DNA of 64,000 nucleotides from positions 1,304,257 through 1,368,256 of the forward strand of contig NZ_KI912183.1 of assembly GCF_000189755.2 (NCBI RefSeq), in the 5' to 3' direction. Origin of the DNA: Desulfotomaculum nigrificans DSM 574. GTDB taxonomy: Bacteria; Bacillota; Desulfotomaculia; Desulfotomaculales; Desulfotomaculaceae. This document shows positions 36,235 through 45,244 of this stretch, one piece after another; the stretch's first letter is position 1; each line of letters begins with the position of its first letter. Under the pieces are notes generated by a model. That model was not told the DNA's origin, made no database searches, and worked only from the letters and a program-made list of their open reading frames with translations. The translations under genes were made by a program, and so were the position numbers.

Positions 36235-36603
36235 TTAATGGACTAAATCAGGTCTCAGGTTTATGGCCTGACGTAAATACACATGTTTCATTTCCTTTTG
36301 CCCCTTGCTTGTATTAACGTGAACCAGTACCCTAATACATTTAGGCAGGGCACCCACTACATCTGATTCAAGGGCACACATTAAGGGCACATAATCCCAC
36401 CCCATGGCACGGGCTGCCCGAGCCGGAAAAGCCGCGTTTAAATCAGGGGTGACAGTAAAGAATACACTGCAAATATCCTCTATGTTAATTTGATTTTGCT
36501 CTAAAATACTGCGCAATAACTCCTGCGTGGCGTCAAATATCTCCTGGGCCTCATTCCGTTCTACCGTAGTAGCCCCCCTGATTCCTCTCACAAAAAATGC
36601 CAT
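36235..36603 (-). CDS. aroH: chorismate mutase, AroH type
   Basis: 122 residues, the usual size of the Bacillus AroH trimer subunit, which converts chorismate to prephenate. Motifs: VRGIRGATTVERN at residues 5-17 (active-site Arg), FTVTPDLNAAFPARAAR and VPLMCALE. It begins 18 bases after the HutP-like gene, so the two are cotranscribed. Together with aroF, tyrA and aroA nearby it supplies prephenate for TyrA. Confidence 0.94.
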   Translation of the reverse strand: MAFFVRGIRGATTVERNEAQEIFDATQELLRSILEQNQINIEDICSVFFTVTPDLNAAFPARAARAMGWDYVPLMCALESDVVGALPKCIRVLVHVNTSKGQKEMKHVYLRQAINLRPDLVH

Positions 36604-36621
36604 CCTACGTTACCTCCCATA

Positions 36622-37044
36622 CTACAAACTTGATACCGCCCGGTGTCCTAAGCCAATGGCAACTTCATCCAGATGCAAGAGGCCAACGCCAAAAAATACC
36701 GCTACACTGATATGATCTGCCTGCCGGGCAATGCCTATTTTGCCCCCTACATTTAAGCCTACTGCCTTGGGCATAATCATGGAAAGGGCCTCTCTGGTGG
36801 CACCGGCCACCGCCCCCTCATCTGCATGCACCTCTTTAATTACTCCCTCTCTTTTGGCAGCCACAACCGCTCGTTCAATTATCCGATTAACCGAGGAAAT
36901 AAAATCACCACCGTAATCCACTGCGGCAGTACGAATGCCCTCATTTAAAAATTTAGCCTTGTATTCTTTCTCCTGTTCTCTGGTCTCGGTCATAGACATT
37001 TCAATGGCTACGCGGGCCACTTTCTTGCTGCCTGGAAAACTCAA
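36622..37044 (-). CDS. HutP family protein (predicted RNA-binding antiterminator)
   Basis: 140 residues from TTG 37044 behind AGGGAGGG. The middle and C-terminal parts match the HutP family: AAKREGVIKEVHADEGAVAGA and ISVAVFFGVGLLHLDEVAIGLGHRAV. Bacillus HutP binds leader RNA in the presence of histidine and Mg2+ and blocks termination of the hut operon. Here no hut genes are near; the partner gene is aroH, so a different amino-acid target is possible (inference). Confidence 0.78.
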   Translation of the reverse strand: MSFPGSKKVARVAIEMSMTETREQEKEYKAKFLNEGIRTAAVDYGGDFISSVNRIIERAVVAAKREGVIKEVHADEGAVAGATREALSMIMPKAVGLNVGGKIGIARQADHISVAVFFGVGLLHLDEVAIGLGHRAVSSL

Positions 37045-37149
37045 GTTACACCCTCCCTAACAAAAATAGCGCTCCCAAATGAAGCACTAATGTCTTTGTT
37101 CCCCTGTCGGCTGCCTGTATTATATTACAGCCCAGGGTAATTTTCAACT

Positions 37150-37611
37150 TTATTGCTTTTCAGTGCTTAATAATTTGACTTGACCCAGAGATACCACCGT
37201 CTGGCAGGCTGTTATTTCTACGCCCTTTTTAGGGTAAACCACATTGTCAGAAGTATCTAAAACCTTAATTTTAACTTCGTGCCGGTAAAAGGCAGTATCT
37301 ATTTCCACCGTATCTCCTGCCGCCACCGGTATTGTTACATAGGGATGGCTAAAGTCGGCTTTAACTTTCCCGTTAACCAGAACTTTAACCCTGGGCATAC
37401 CGGAGAAATTGACTAATTGCAAGATCAATGAACTCCGGGGAACCTCAGCCGATACGGTCACCGTTTGGGCATCAGACCCTACCTGGTTGATCACTTGATT
37501 AAAGGGTAAGCCAGCCACCAGGAAATGGTAAGCCAGTAATAGCCCAAGCCCCACCATGATCACACCCAGCAAGTATTTTTCTGCCCGACTTCCCAGATGG
37601 TACTTTCTCAT
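37150..37611 (-). CDS. membrane-anchored protein of unknown function
   Basis: About 153 residues from ATG 37611 behind AGGAGG; not recognised. One hydrophobic anchor (LLGVIMVGLGLLLAYHFLVAG, about residues 14-34) follows a short basic N-terminus, then an all-beta-looking extracytoplasmic domain with repeated Val/Thr strands (VTVSAEVPRSSLILQLVNF, VKVLVNGKVKADF). It could be an envelope protein with an Ig-like fold. Confidence 0.65.
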   Translation of the reverse strand: MRKYHLGSRAEKYLLGVIMVGLGLLLAYHFLVAGLPFNQVINQVGSDAQTVTVSAEVPRSSLILQLVNFSGMPRVKVLVNGKVKADFSHPYVTIPVAAGDTVEIDTAFYRHEVKIKVLDTSDNVVYPKKGVEITACQTVVSLGQVKLLSTEKQ

Positions 37612-37665
37612 GCCACCGCCTCCTACCTTTGATTGTATATGCGGTGGCATGGTAAATTATTACTT

Positions 37666-38121
37666 TTAACGGCTATTATATTTTCTTTCCAGCAATGATC
37701 GGTAAACTCGCATTTCTTCGGCTACCCGGAAGAGCAGCCTCTCCACATCGTAGCGGGTGAGGGCCAGGTTAGGCGGGTCAATGATTTCAATTTTACGAAA
37801 GTCATCCCGGGCAATGAATTTAACTACATCTTCCAGTGTCTCTGCCCGAATTTGCAGCACCACCGGGGCATAGGCCACCTCGGCGTTAATTACTTCATCA
37901 TGGACCAGGTAGACTTCGGAACTCACATCGATTTCCTCAACTTGAATACCTTGAATGGGCACATTACGAAAAATAGCTACCTGCTGTTCCCGGAGCTCTT
38001 CAGCAATTTTATCGCTGGGTTTTCCCCCGAACAAAAAACGACCGGGCTTACCAACGCCTCTAAAATCTAATCTAACCCTGACTCTCAAGGGGCGGTGCAT
38101 TTCTTCACTGGCTAAGTTCAA
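37666..38121 (-). CDS. uncharacterised soluble protein
   Basis: About 151 residues from TTG 38121, six bases after GAGGAGG; not recognised. A basic beta-rich start (RPLRVRVRLDFRGVGKPGRF) is followed by an acidic central region and a C-terminal helix (DVERLLFRVAEEMRVYRSLLERK). No membrane segments, cysteines or catalytic motif seen. It follows on the same strand as the anchored protein, 54 bases apart. Confidence 0.6.
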   Translation of the reverse strand: MNLASEEMHRPLRVRVRLDFRGVGKPGRFLFGGKPSDKIAEELREQQVAIFRNVPIQGIQVEEIDVSSEVYLVHDEVINAEVAYAPVVLQIRAETLEDVVKFIARDDFRKIEIIDPPNLALTRYDVERLLFRVAEEMRVYRSLLERKYNSR

Positions 38122-38185
38122 AGAAAACCCTCCTCGCATGGCTTGACTTAAAGTTATTCTATCCAGCGAGGCAAAATCCTGCTAA

Positions 38186-38428
38186 CTATTGCCAACGGAT
38201 ATTCTTTGACCCACAAACAGGGCACATATCAAAATATTTTTCCGGTTCTTCAAAGGCCATCTGGGCATCGTCTAAACTGGCGCCCTGACATTCCATGGTG
38301 GTAATACAGCCTTCGGCATCAAAGTTGGCCAGCAAACCATAAGGCGGTGCGCCGGCTGTGTCCGAGCTGGGTGGAAACAGGGTACTGGCCAGATTTTCGC
38401 TGTTACCACAGTTTGCACAGTAAGGCAT
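38186..38428 (-). CDS. small zinc-ribbon-like protein
   Basis: 80 residues from ATG 38428 behind GGAGGG. A CANC pair at residues 4-7 and a CPVC pair near the C-terminus could bind one zinc ion; the stretch between is acidic. Not assigned to a family. It overlaps no neighbour and is 29 bases from rluB. Confidence 0.65.
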   Translation of the reverse strand: MPYCANCGNSENLASTLFPPSSDTAGAPPYGLLANFDAEGCITTMECQGASLDDAQMAFEEPEKYFDMCPVCGSKNIRWQ

Positions 38429-38457
38429 GGCTATCCCTCCAGAATATTTAGGGTAGA

Positions 38458-39174
38458 TTATATTATGCTCCAAAGTTTCTTTAATTCTACTTCTGTGAGG
38501 GGTCTAAACTGGCCAGGTTTTAAACCTTCCAATACCAGAGGCCCAACTCTGATTCTTTTCAGCCGCAGTACCGGGTGACCAATGTGTTCGCACATGCGCC
38601 GCACCTGCCGGTTGCGGCCTTCATGAATGGTTATTTCTAATAACGCCCGGTTGTCCCGGACGCCGGCTAACCTTACCTGGGCCGGGGCGGTGGGACCATC
38701 TGCCAGTACCAGGCCCCGGGCCATGGCCTTTAGCTTAGCCGGTTCAGGGACCCCCTCCACCCGTACCAGGTAGGTTTTAGGTACCTTATGTTTAGGGTGA
38801 GTCAGGGCATTGGTGAGTTCACCATCATTGGTCAGCAGCAGCAGCCCTTCGGAATCATAATCCAGCCGCCCCACCGGATATACCCGCTGCTCTATTCCTT
38901 CCAGCAAGTCGATAACTGTCTTCCTGCCCCTCTCATCATGCAAGGTGGTGACGTAACCCCTGGGCTTATTAAGCATAAAATATACCTTGGGCTGGCTGGC
39001 AGTTACCGGCTGGCCGTTTACCTCAATTTTATCCTTAGCCGCATCCACCTTGGTGCCCAGTGCCGTAACTGCTTTACCGTTGACCTTGACCTTTCCCGCC
39101 ACAATTAATTCTTCGCAACGGCGCCGGGAAGCAATGCCTGCCCGGGCCAAAACTTTTTGTAAACGTTCTTCCAT
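38458..39174 (-). CDS. rluB: 23S rRNA pseudouridine synthase (RluB/RsuA family)
   Basis: 238 residues from ATG 39174 (the AGGAG site is ~13 bases away; an in-frame ATG at 39210 is the alternative). An S4 RNA-binding domain (residues ~1-60: RLQKVLARAGIASRR) precedes the catalytic domain with GRLDYDSEGLLLLTNDG, whose Asp is the nucleophile, and RVYPVGRLD. Modifies uridine in 23S rRNA. Follows the spm genes in a typical order. Confidence 0.92.
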   Translation of the reverse strand: MEERLQKVLARAGIASRRRCEELIVAGKVKVNGKAVTALGTKVDAAKDKIEVNGQPVTASQPKVYFMLNKPRGYVTTLHDERGRKTVIDLLEGIEQRVYPVGRLDYDSEGLLLLTNDGELTNALTHPKHKVPKTYLVRVEGVPEPAKLKAMARGLVLADGPTAPAQVRLAGVRDNRALLEITIHEGRNRQVRRMCEHIGHPVLRLKRIRVGPLVLEGLKPGQFRPLTEVELKKLWSII

Positions 39175-39232
39175 TATTTTACTTGGTCTCCTCTTTTTAC
39201 TTAATAGCATACCCCCGACTAAGATTATACAA

Positions 39233-39763
39233 TCAAAACATAACTTTACAAATCACGATTGATGCCACCAGGGTGGTAAAATCTGCGGTGAGACCGGAGA
39301 TGATGGCGTAACGATATTTTTTTATGCCTACCGAACCAAAGTATAAGGTTAGCACATAAAAGGTGGTATCACTGGACCCCTGCATGGTGGATACCAGACG
39401 GCCGATAAAGCTGTCCGGGCCGTGGGTTTTAATTAGTTCAGTGGCAATACCCAGGGCTGCCCCACCGGACAGGGGGCGCATTACGGCATGGGGTATGATG
39501 TCTGCCGGCACCCCCAGTAAATTCAGTGCCGGGGCCAGCCAGGAAGCCACCAGTTCCATGGCTCCGGAAGCCCGAAATATACTAACTGCCACCAACATGG
39601 CGGTGAGATAAGGGATGGTTTTAACCGCCGTAGCAAACCCGGCTTCCGCCCCCTCCACAAAGGTTTCAAATACCGGCACCCGCTTAATAAAGGCGGCCAA
39701 GGGAATTACCAGCAGCATCACCGGAATGGCCCAGCGGGAGATTTGGTTAATTATTTCATACAT
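39233..39763 (-). CDS. spmB: spore maturation protein B
   Basis: 176 residues, integral membrane protein of the nucleoside-recognition (Gate) family. The spans include WAIPVMLLVIPLAAF and YLTAMLVAVSIF; MRPLSGGAALG and MQGSSDTTFYVLT are characteristic. SpmB works with SpmA in spore core dehydration and heat resistance. A hairpin separates it from spmA. Confidence 0.93.
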   Translation of the reverse strand: MYEIINQISRWAIPVMLLVIPLAAFIKRVPVFETFVEGAEAGFATAVKTIPYLTAMLVAVSIFRASGAMELVASWLAPALNLLGVPADIIPHAVMRPLSGGAALGIATELIKTHGPDSFIGRLVSTMQGSSDTTFYVLTLYFGSVGIKKYRYAIISGLTADFTTLVASIVICKVMF

Positions 39764-39841
39764 TGGCTGCCCACCACCTGTCAGGTTAAATAAATGGTTG
39801 TCCTATGATAAAAACCTATGAGGCGGACAAACCCTTTAGAA

Positions 39842-39870
39842 CAAAACAAAAGCCCGGCCTTTTCCGGGTA
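39842..39870 (-). terminator. terminator between spmA and spmB
   Basis: Read on minus, CCCGG and CCGGG pair around AAAAGG, followed by CTTTTGTTTTGT. A short stem; may only attenuate. Confidence 0.65.
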
Positions 39871-39872
39871 GA

Positions 39873-40460
39873 TTACCTGTATTTATAAATTCCGCGCAAA
39901 ATGCGGTCCGCTATGATGGCCACAGTCATACCGCAAAAAGTAGCAAATACGGTGGTACCTACTATTTCGGTGGGATCCTGGCTGCCGTATAACAGCCGGA
40001 TACCAATGATGGTGGTTGGTATTAAGGTGATGCAGCCGGTATTAAGGGCTAAAAAGGTACACATGGCCTCCGAGGCGGTATCCGGCCGGTGCCGGTTTAA
40101 TTTCTGCAGTTCCTGCATGGCAATCAGGCCCATGGGTGTGGCAGCATTGCCCAAGCCCAGAATATTGGCACTGAGGTTCATGACAATGGCGCCCATGGCC
40201 GGATGGTCTTTAGGTACGCCGGGGAATAAAAATCTCATCACCGGCCTAACCAGCCTGGCCAGGGCCTGTACCAACCCGGCCGCCTCCGCCAGTTTCATTA
40301 TGCCCAGCCAAAAAGTAATAATGGCAATTAAGCTAAGGGAAGTTTTAACCGCCACCTGAGCTCCGTCTAAGGCAGCCCTGGTGACTACCTCAATGTGGCC
40401 CTGCACCCCGGCCACAATTATGCCGAACACAATCATGCCCAGCCAAACGTAATTAACCAA
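39873..40460 (-). CDS. spmA: spore maturation protein A
   Basis: 195 residues from TTG 40460 behind GGGGGAG; the longer frame has no support. Multi-span membrane protein with the Gate-family signature NLSANILGLGNAATPMGL and FLALNTGCITLIPTTIIGIR. Partner of SpmB in late sporulation. Confidence 0.92.
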   Translation of the reverse strand: MVNYVWLGMIVFGIIVAGVQGHIEVVTRAALDGAQVAVKTSLSLIAIITFWLGIMKLAEAAGLVQALARLVRPVMRFLFPGVPKDHPAMGAIVMNLSANILGLGNAATPMGLIAMQELQKLNRHRPDTASEAMCTFLALNTGCITLIPTTIIGIRLLYGSQDPTEIVGTTVFATFCGMTVAIIADRILRGIYKYR

Positions 40461-40514
40461 TGATCTCCCCCCCTTGATCCTTCTACTCCTGATCTTATGA
40501 GGGAGGTTGGCCAA

Positions 40515-42263
40515 TTAGAACTGTTTGTCCACCGGCAGGTAAATGGAGAAACGGGTCCCCTGTCCTACTTTGCTGTCCACTTCCACCCGGCCTTTATGCC
40601 GGTCCACAATGGCATAAGAGATGGACAAACCCAAACCCGTACCTTTATCCTTGGTAGTATAAAAGGGGGTGCCAATTTTATCCAAATCCTCCGGGGGAAT
40701 GCCCGGGCCGTTGTCAATGACATCAACACGTATTTCCCTGGTATCCGCCTGATAACTGCTGGCCAGGGTTAAGGTACCGCCCTGACCCAGGGCCTGTAAG
40801 GCATTTTGGCACAGGTTCAACAGCACTTGTTTAATCTGGGCACTGTCAATTACAAGCGGCGGTACCTCCCGGAGGTCAGTTAAAACTTTAGTACCCTGCA
40901 GAAATGCCTGGTTCTCAAAAATACGCACGAAGTTCTTAATTAAATCGTTAACGGAACACACCTGCATCTTAGGGGGCGTCGGCCTGGCCAACTGGAGGAA
41001 GTTATTGATAAAACTATCGGCCTGATCAATCTCTTGGATCATAATTTCCACATATTCCTTAAAGGGGTTGTTTTGCTCCCCTATTTTCTCCTTCATTAAC
41101 TGGGCAAAACCCCTTACTGAAGTCAGGGGGTTACGGATTTCGTGGGCCATACCCGCTGCCATTTGCCCCACCACCGCCAGTTTTTCCTGTTCTCTGATTC
41201 TGGCTTCCTGGCGGCGAAGGTCGGTTACATCGGTAAAGATACCAATGGCACCGTTAATATTGTTGTTTTCATCCCTTAAAACACTTGTATTGACCAGTAA
41301 TATTTTGTCGTGCAAGTGGTTTCTGCATTTACACTCAATATTGGTAAAGGGTTTTCCTTCCCGTATGGTCTTATTTAAGAGGGATTCTTTGCGGGGGCAG
41401 TTTTTTAATAAATTTTCAATACTTTTACCGCCCGCTTCGTCCGGGGGGATGCACCATATCCTTTGGGCAGCGGCATTAAAGAAGGTAACTACTCCGTCTT
41501 TGTTTAGGATGATAACCCCCTGGGACATGTCGTTAAAGATAACATCCCGCTGCTGTACCAATTGGCTTAACGTCTTCCTGATGTCTTTTAATTGCCTTTC
41601 CGTCAAAAATTGCCGGAGGCCTGCTTCCACCGCTTTGGCCACCGCCACCATTAAGCTAAAGGTGTAGGGACTTTCTGAACCACACGGGGTAGAGATGGTA
41701 ATGACGGCTGCTATATTACCATAACTGTCTAAGATGGGCGCCCCCACACAGGACCAGCGGTGAAAGGTCCTGACATAATGCTCCGCCCCGATAACCGCCA
41801 GGGGCTTACCCGTCTGCAAAACGGAACCAATGCCGTTGTTGCCCACTAACCTTTCTGTCACACATACCCCTGGATAAAAGGGAAAATTTAAACCATTTCG
41901 TTCGGTATCTTGATCACTGCGGACTTCTAAAATATACCCCTCACAATCGGCAACAGTAATGGTATAAGTGGAACTGTGAGCGCTTACCGTTCTTTCGATG
42001 GTTTGGAAATGTGGTTCCAGTAAGGAAAATATGTCCTGCAACCGGGACCGTCTCCGGGCCAGCTCTCTCTCGGGTAATTTGACAATATCTTTAATTTGAT
42101 AAGGATTAATACCCATTTCTTTACACCTTTGCCAGGCGGCAAAGGTTTCGTGAAAAACTGTGCCGGTGTCCACCGGCTCACCGTTAATAAATTCCTGCCA
42201 TTTGGCATAGAGCATCGATTGGTTTAGATGAGGAACCGAAACCAACCTATCGAAATCACTCAC
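40515..42263 (-). CDS. GAF/PAS sensor histidine kinase
   Basis: About 582 residues from GTG 42263, a little after a GGGGGT site. An N-terminal AcoR/FhlA-like GAF region (~60-210, with GNNGIGSVLQTGKPL), a PAS domain (~235-345, RDVIFNDMSQGVIILNKDG), the HisKA phospho-acceptor motif MAAGMAHEIRNPLTSVRGF at ~370, and an HATPase domain with NLCQNALQAL, DNGPGI and GTGLGLSI. No membrane spans, so it senses a cytoplasmic signal. The kinase core resembles sporulation kinases feeding Spo0A (inference). No response regulator is adjacent. Confidence 0.9.
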   Translation of the reverse strand: MSDFDRLVSVPHLNQSMLYAKWQEFINGEPVDTGTVFHETFAAWQRCKEMGINPYQIKDIVKLPERELARRRSRLQDIFSLLEPHFQTIERTVSAHSSTYTITVADCEGYILEVRSDQDTERNGLNFPFYPGVCVTERLVGNNGIGSVLQTGKPLAVIGAEHYVRTFHRWSCVGAPILDSYGNIAAVITISTPCGSESPYTFSLMVAVAKAVEAGLRQFLTERQLKDIRKTLSQLVQQRDVIFNDMSQGVIILNKDGVVTFFNAAAQRIWCIPPDEAGGKSIENLLKNCPRKESLLNKTIREGKPFTNIECKCRNHLHDKILLVNTSVLRDENNNINGAIGIFTDVTDLRRQEARIREQEKLAVVGQMAAGMAHEIRNPLTSVRGFAQLMKEKIGEQNNPFKEYVEIMIQEIDQADSFINNFLQLARPTPPKMQVCSVNDLIKNFVRIFENQAFLQGTKVLTDLREVPPLVIDSAQIKQVLLNLCQNALQALGQGGTLTLASSYQADTREIRVDVIDNGPGIPPEDLDKIGTPFYTTKDKGTGLGLSISYAIVDRHKGRVEVDSKVGQGTRFSIYLPVDKQF

Positions 42264-42338
42264 TCCGCTACCCCCATTCCCAAAAAATAACACCTATGGT
42301 GATTTCGACAATTCAGACTATATTTCCTTTAATTGGAT

Positions 42339-42364
42339 TAAAAAAGTGGGGTATCCCCCACTTT
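42339..42364 (-). terminator. terminator of the ytfJ unit
   Basis: Read on minus, AAAGTGGGG and CCCCACTTT form a stem around GATA, followed by TTTTTTAAT. Confidence 0.85.
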
Positions 42365-42376
42365 ATGTTAAAAATT

Positions 42377-42820
42377 TTATATGACCGGTTGTGTTGACCC
42401 GGTGGCATTACCACGTTTAAACATGCTTTGTACTTGATTTAATAGTTGTGGCGCCACATCTATCAAACGATCAAATAATGCATGACTGTCATCCACAGGT
42501 AGGAAGCGTATTTGGCCGTTGCCAACCACTAAAAATCCCATGGGCTGTACTGAAACCCCGGCACCGCTGCCGCCGCCAAAGGGTGCGCCCGACCCTTCTG
42601 CTTCTTTATTGCCACTATTGTTTCCACTACCATTGCTATTACTGCCGGCTGCGTATTCTCCGCCACCGGCTGCAAATCCGCAGGCTACCCGGGATATAGG
42701 AATAATCACACTGCCATCGGGAGTTTCCACAGGATCACCAACTACGGTATTTACATCAACCATTTCCTTGATACTCTCCATGGCAGTTTTCATCAGGCCT
42801 TCTATGGGATGCTCTGCCAA
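42377..42820 (-). CDS. ytfJ: GerW family sporulation protein YtfJ
   Basis: 147 residues from TTG 42820, eight bases after GGGGGGTGA. The N-terminus MAEHPIEGLMKTAMESIKEMV and VIIPISRVACGFAAGGGEY are family hallmarks; a Gly/Ser/Asn-rich linker (residues ~55-85) precedes PMGFLVV. YtfJ is linked to spore germination. Its start lies inside the end of the DUF2953 gene. Confidence 0.9.
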   Translation of the reverse strand: MAEHPIEGLMKTAMESIKEMVDVNTVVGDPVETPDGSVIIPISRVACGFAAGGGEYAAGSNSNGSGNNSGNKEAEGSGAPFGGGSGAGVSVQPMGFLVVGNGQIRFLPVDDSHALFDRLIDVAPQLLNQVQSMFKRGNATGSTQPVI

Positions 42821-43469
42821 TTTTATTCACCCCCCGTCTTGTTACCAGCTTCTGCAATATTTTTATACCGGTAACCATAATATTGCCAACTCGAATTTCA
42901 AATATGCAATCCAAGGTGGTGGTAAACCCTTGTTTTCGGAAATTAGGTTCCACTGTTAAAACCGGCCGCTCCCCGCCGGGGGCTATTTTTTGGTAAAATA
43001 TGGAGGTAAGGCTGCCTTTTACAGCCCAGGCCAGCCCCGCCAACATACCGGTGGCCGCGGCGTCCGGCGTACCGATATCGGTACGCCAATTAAAGGATTT
43101 AACTCGCAGGTGTTTTAAAAACTTAAGGATATCCTCCGGTAAAGCTTTCATAAAGGGCCACCACTGTTTAAAGGTGCTGAGGGCCTCCTGGATGTTCTTA
43201 ATGGTAAATTCTTTATTGCAGCCTATCAGTTCGAGGGAGTCATCCCCGCCGGTTTCCAGCTCGGTGCGGGTGGCTAAGGTGAAACCTGAAAGTTTTTGCT
43301 GCAGGACTATAACAGGCACCTCTATTCTGTATTTAATAAATCCCCCGAACAAAAAAAAGTCCATGCTCAGGATATCATCCTCTTGCCAGCGAAAATATTT
43401 CAAATGTACTCTCAGGTAGGAAAGTAAGACCAAAGTCAGCAACAGACCCACACCCAAAAGTACATACAT
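42756..43469 (-). CDS. DUF2953 membrane-anchored protein (YtfI-like)
   Basis: 237 residues with an N-terminal membrane segment (MYVLLGVGLLLTLVLLSYL) and a soluble domain beyond; middle signatures include SFNWRTDIGTPDAAATGM and LTVEPNFR. DUF2953 proteins regularly pair with YtfJ. The 65-base overlap with ytfJ gives the C-terminus a basic tail and couples translation. Function unknown. Confidence 0.82.
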   Translation of the reverse strand: MYVLLGVGLLLTLVLLSYLRVHLKYFRWQEDDILSMDFFLFGGFIKYRIEVPVIVLQQKLSGFTLATRTELETGGDDSLELIGCNKEFTIKNIQEALSTFKQWWPFMKALPEDILKFLKHLRVKSFNWRTDIGTPDAAATGMLAGLAWAVKGSLTSIFYQKIAPGGERPVLTVEPNFRKQGFTTTLDCIFEIRVGNIMVTGIKILQKLVTRRGVNKIGRASHRRPDENCHGEYQGNG

Positions 43470-43504
43470 GGTTAAAAGACATCCTTTCGCTTATACTGTG
43501 ATTC

Positions 43505-43752
43505 TTATGGGTCCCGTCTTGGCTTATGGGCTTTTCTTTGGGGTCCTGTCTTTAGACTCATACTGTTTTTCTTTTGGGTCCTGCTGTTGGCTATTGGCTG
43601 TTGGCCTTCAGCCAGCTGCTGACGACTAACGACTAGACCCCAAAGGAATACTTCTTCGGCCAAGACAGGACCGCAGAGGAATTACCCTTGAGGCTAATGG
43701 CAGGACCACAAAGGAATACCCTTTAGTCTAACAGCTGACCCTTAAGTATTAC
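43505..43752. repeat. heptad-family intergenic repeat, copy 4 (largest, inverted)
   Basis: About 250 bases containing several TTTTGGGGTCCTG modules on the left and CAGGACC-ACAAAGGAATACC modules inverted on the right, with GCTGTTGGCTATTGGCTGTTGG between. GTCCCGTCTTGGC (43511-43523) pairs with GCCAAGACAGGAC (43659-43671) with one mismatch, so a large stem-loop is possible. Lies between the DUF2953 gene and the lipoprotein gene. Confidence 0.75.
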
Positions 43753-43759
43753 CCTCAAG

Positions 43760-44614
43760 CTATGGCGCTCCTATGGTGCCGGGTAGCAGGGTTACAGGTA
43801 CCGATACCACCTCTTTTTCTACTGCACCATTGCCGGTGATAAAGGCTTCTACGGTGCCCTTCTCTTCAGCGGTGGGCATGGTGAAACTGACCATGGTATT
43901 AAAACTGCCGTTGACCACTTGTACCGGTTTTTCTACCAGGGTTAAGCCACCGGCGTTTTTAACCCTTATCCTAACGGTGCCTGTTATTCCTTTGGCCGTA
44001 CCTGACACCTGTAAGGGGCTTTTCACCGGCTCACCGGCTCTGGGTGAGGTAAGCTGTAAGCCTTTAGCCGCAGGCTGCTGGTTTGGGGTAACTTTGTGTT
44101 GGGCCGGGGAAGTGGCCCGGGGTGTGGTGGGAGCGGCACCGGTGCCCGCCGACTTATCCCGCTCAACTTCAAAACTAATGGCCCTGATGGTTCTATCCAG
44201 GGTAAAGGTGGCCACAATTGGTTTGGATGATTGTGATTTTTGACCGGTGGCAGTCGACGGGGTATATTTTAACTTAACATTAACCCAGTCAAAGTCGTTG
44301 GCTGGCACCCGCCGCTGAATATCGGTGATTTTCACACTGCTGCCGATGGGCAAGCTGGCTTGACTAATAACAACATAGTTGGTGCCATTAACATTGGTCC
44401 AGGTGGCAAAGTTGCTGTCCTTTAAGTTTTTAGCCATGGCCCGTACTATCTCGGGAGCCTGATCATAGTCAATGGTTTTAAAGGAAATGCTGGAAACATC
44501 GGGAACCACAATGGTTTTTGGCTCCGGGGCAGGTGCAGGTTTCTTAGCCGGGGAACAACCAAGGGGTATCAGACTAACCAAAAGCAAACATAAAAACGTG
44601 GTCAATTTTCGCAT
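43760..44614 (-). CDS. lipoprotein with a Gmad2 immunoglobulin-like domain
   Basis: 284 residues from ATG 44614 behind GGAGGAAT. A type II signal peptide (MRKLTTFLCLLLVSLIPLGC) puts the lipidated Cys at residue 20. A middle domain (~45-165) is unassigned; a Pro/Thr/Gln linker leads to a C-terminal Gmad2 domain (~200-280: LTSPRAGEPVKSPLQVSGTA), a fold linked to spore germination and envelope proteins. Surface-exposed; role unknown. Confidence 0.8.
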   Translation of the reverse strand: MRKLTTFLCLLLVSLIPLGCSPAKKPAPAPEPKTIVVPDVSSISFKTIDYDQAPEIVRAMAKNLKDSNFATWTNVNGTNYVVISQASLPIGSSVKITDIQRRVPANDFDWVNVKLKYTPSTATGQKSQSSKPIVATFTLDRTIRAISFEVERDKSAGTGAAPTTPRATSPAQHKVTPNQQPAAKGLQLTSPRAGEPVKSPLQVSGTAKGITGTVRIRVKNAGGLTLVEKPVQVVNGSFNTMVSFTMPTAEEKGTVEAFITGNGAVEKEVVSVPVTLLPGTIGAP

Positions 44615-44690
44615 AGATATTCCTCCAATAAGATATTTTATTAATATTTTTAGCAATTATTGGAGAAATATGCGTATTTGAGGAAAAGTT

Positions 44691-45221
44691 TTATTCCACC
44701 AAAAAATCATCCAGAGGCGGAAGCTGGCTTAAGTCCTTTAAACCGAAATATTTCAGAAATTCCTTGGTCGTCCCGTAAAGAACCGGTCTACCCGGGCCCT
44801 CGCGCCTGCCTTTTTCCTCAATTAGATTTCGTTCCAGCAGTGTATTGATGGGTGAGTCAACCTTGACACCCCGGATTAATTCTAATTCTGCCCTGGTAAT
44901 GGGCTGGCGATAGGCAATGATGGCCAGGGTTTCCACCGCTGCTTTGGATAGGCCGTGATTGCTGCGCTGGTTGTAAAGACGTTCCACATAGGGGGCAAAT
45001 TCACCTTTGGTACACATCTGCCAGGTGCCGGCGGCCTCTACCAATTGCAGACCGCCGGACCTGGCTTGATATTCTGCGGCCAATTCCTTTAGCAATTCTT
45101 CGGCATCCGCTAAATCAATCTCCACAATCCGGGCCAGGGTTTGTACCGTCAGGGGTTCGCTGGCCACAAAAAGCAGCACCTCCAAAGCAGATTTGGCTTG
45201 TTCCCTAAACAACACCGGCAT
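44691..45221 (-). CDS. scpB: segregation and condensation protein B
   Basis: 176 residues. Winged-helix kleisin partner of SMC-ScpA, needed for chromosome segregation: ALEVLLFVASEPLTVQ at the start, LSKAAVETLAIIAYRQPITR in the middle, and GRPVLYGTT at the end. In related genomes scpB directly follows scpA; here the IS607-type element lies between them, and only a weak ribosome site (AGGCAGAAG) remains. The coding frame is intact. Confidence 0.93.
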   Translation of the reverse strand: MPVLFREQAKSALEVLLFVASEPLTVQTLARIVEIDLADAEELLKELAAEYQARSGGLQLVEAAGTWQMCTKGEFAPYVERLYNQRSNHGLSKAAVETLAIIAYRQPITRAELELIRGVKVDSPINTLLERNLIEEKGRREGPGRPVLYGTTKEFLKYFGLKDLSQLPPLDDFLVE

Positions 45222-45244
45222 CTTCTGCCTGGTTCAAAAAAGTT

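Noticed and set aside
42756-42820. Frameshift at the DUF2953 C-terminus because of its long overlap with ytfJ
   Set aside because: Both frames look sound, and overlap between this gene pair is usual as far as I recall, so no error is invoked.
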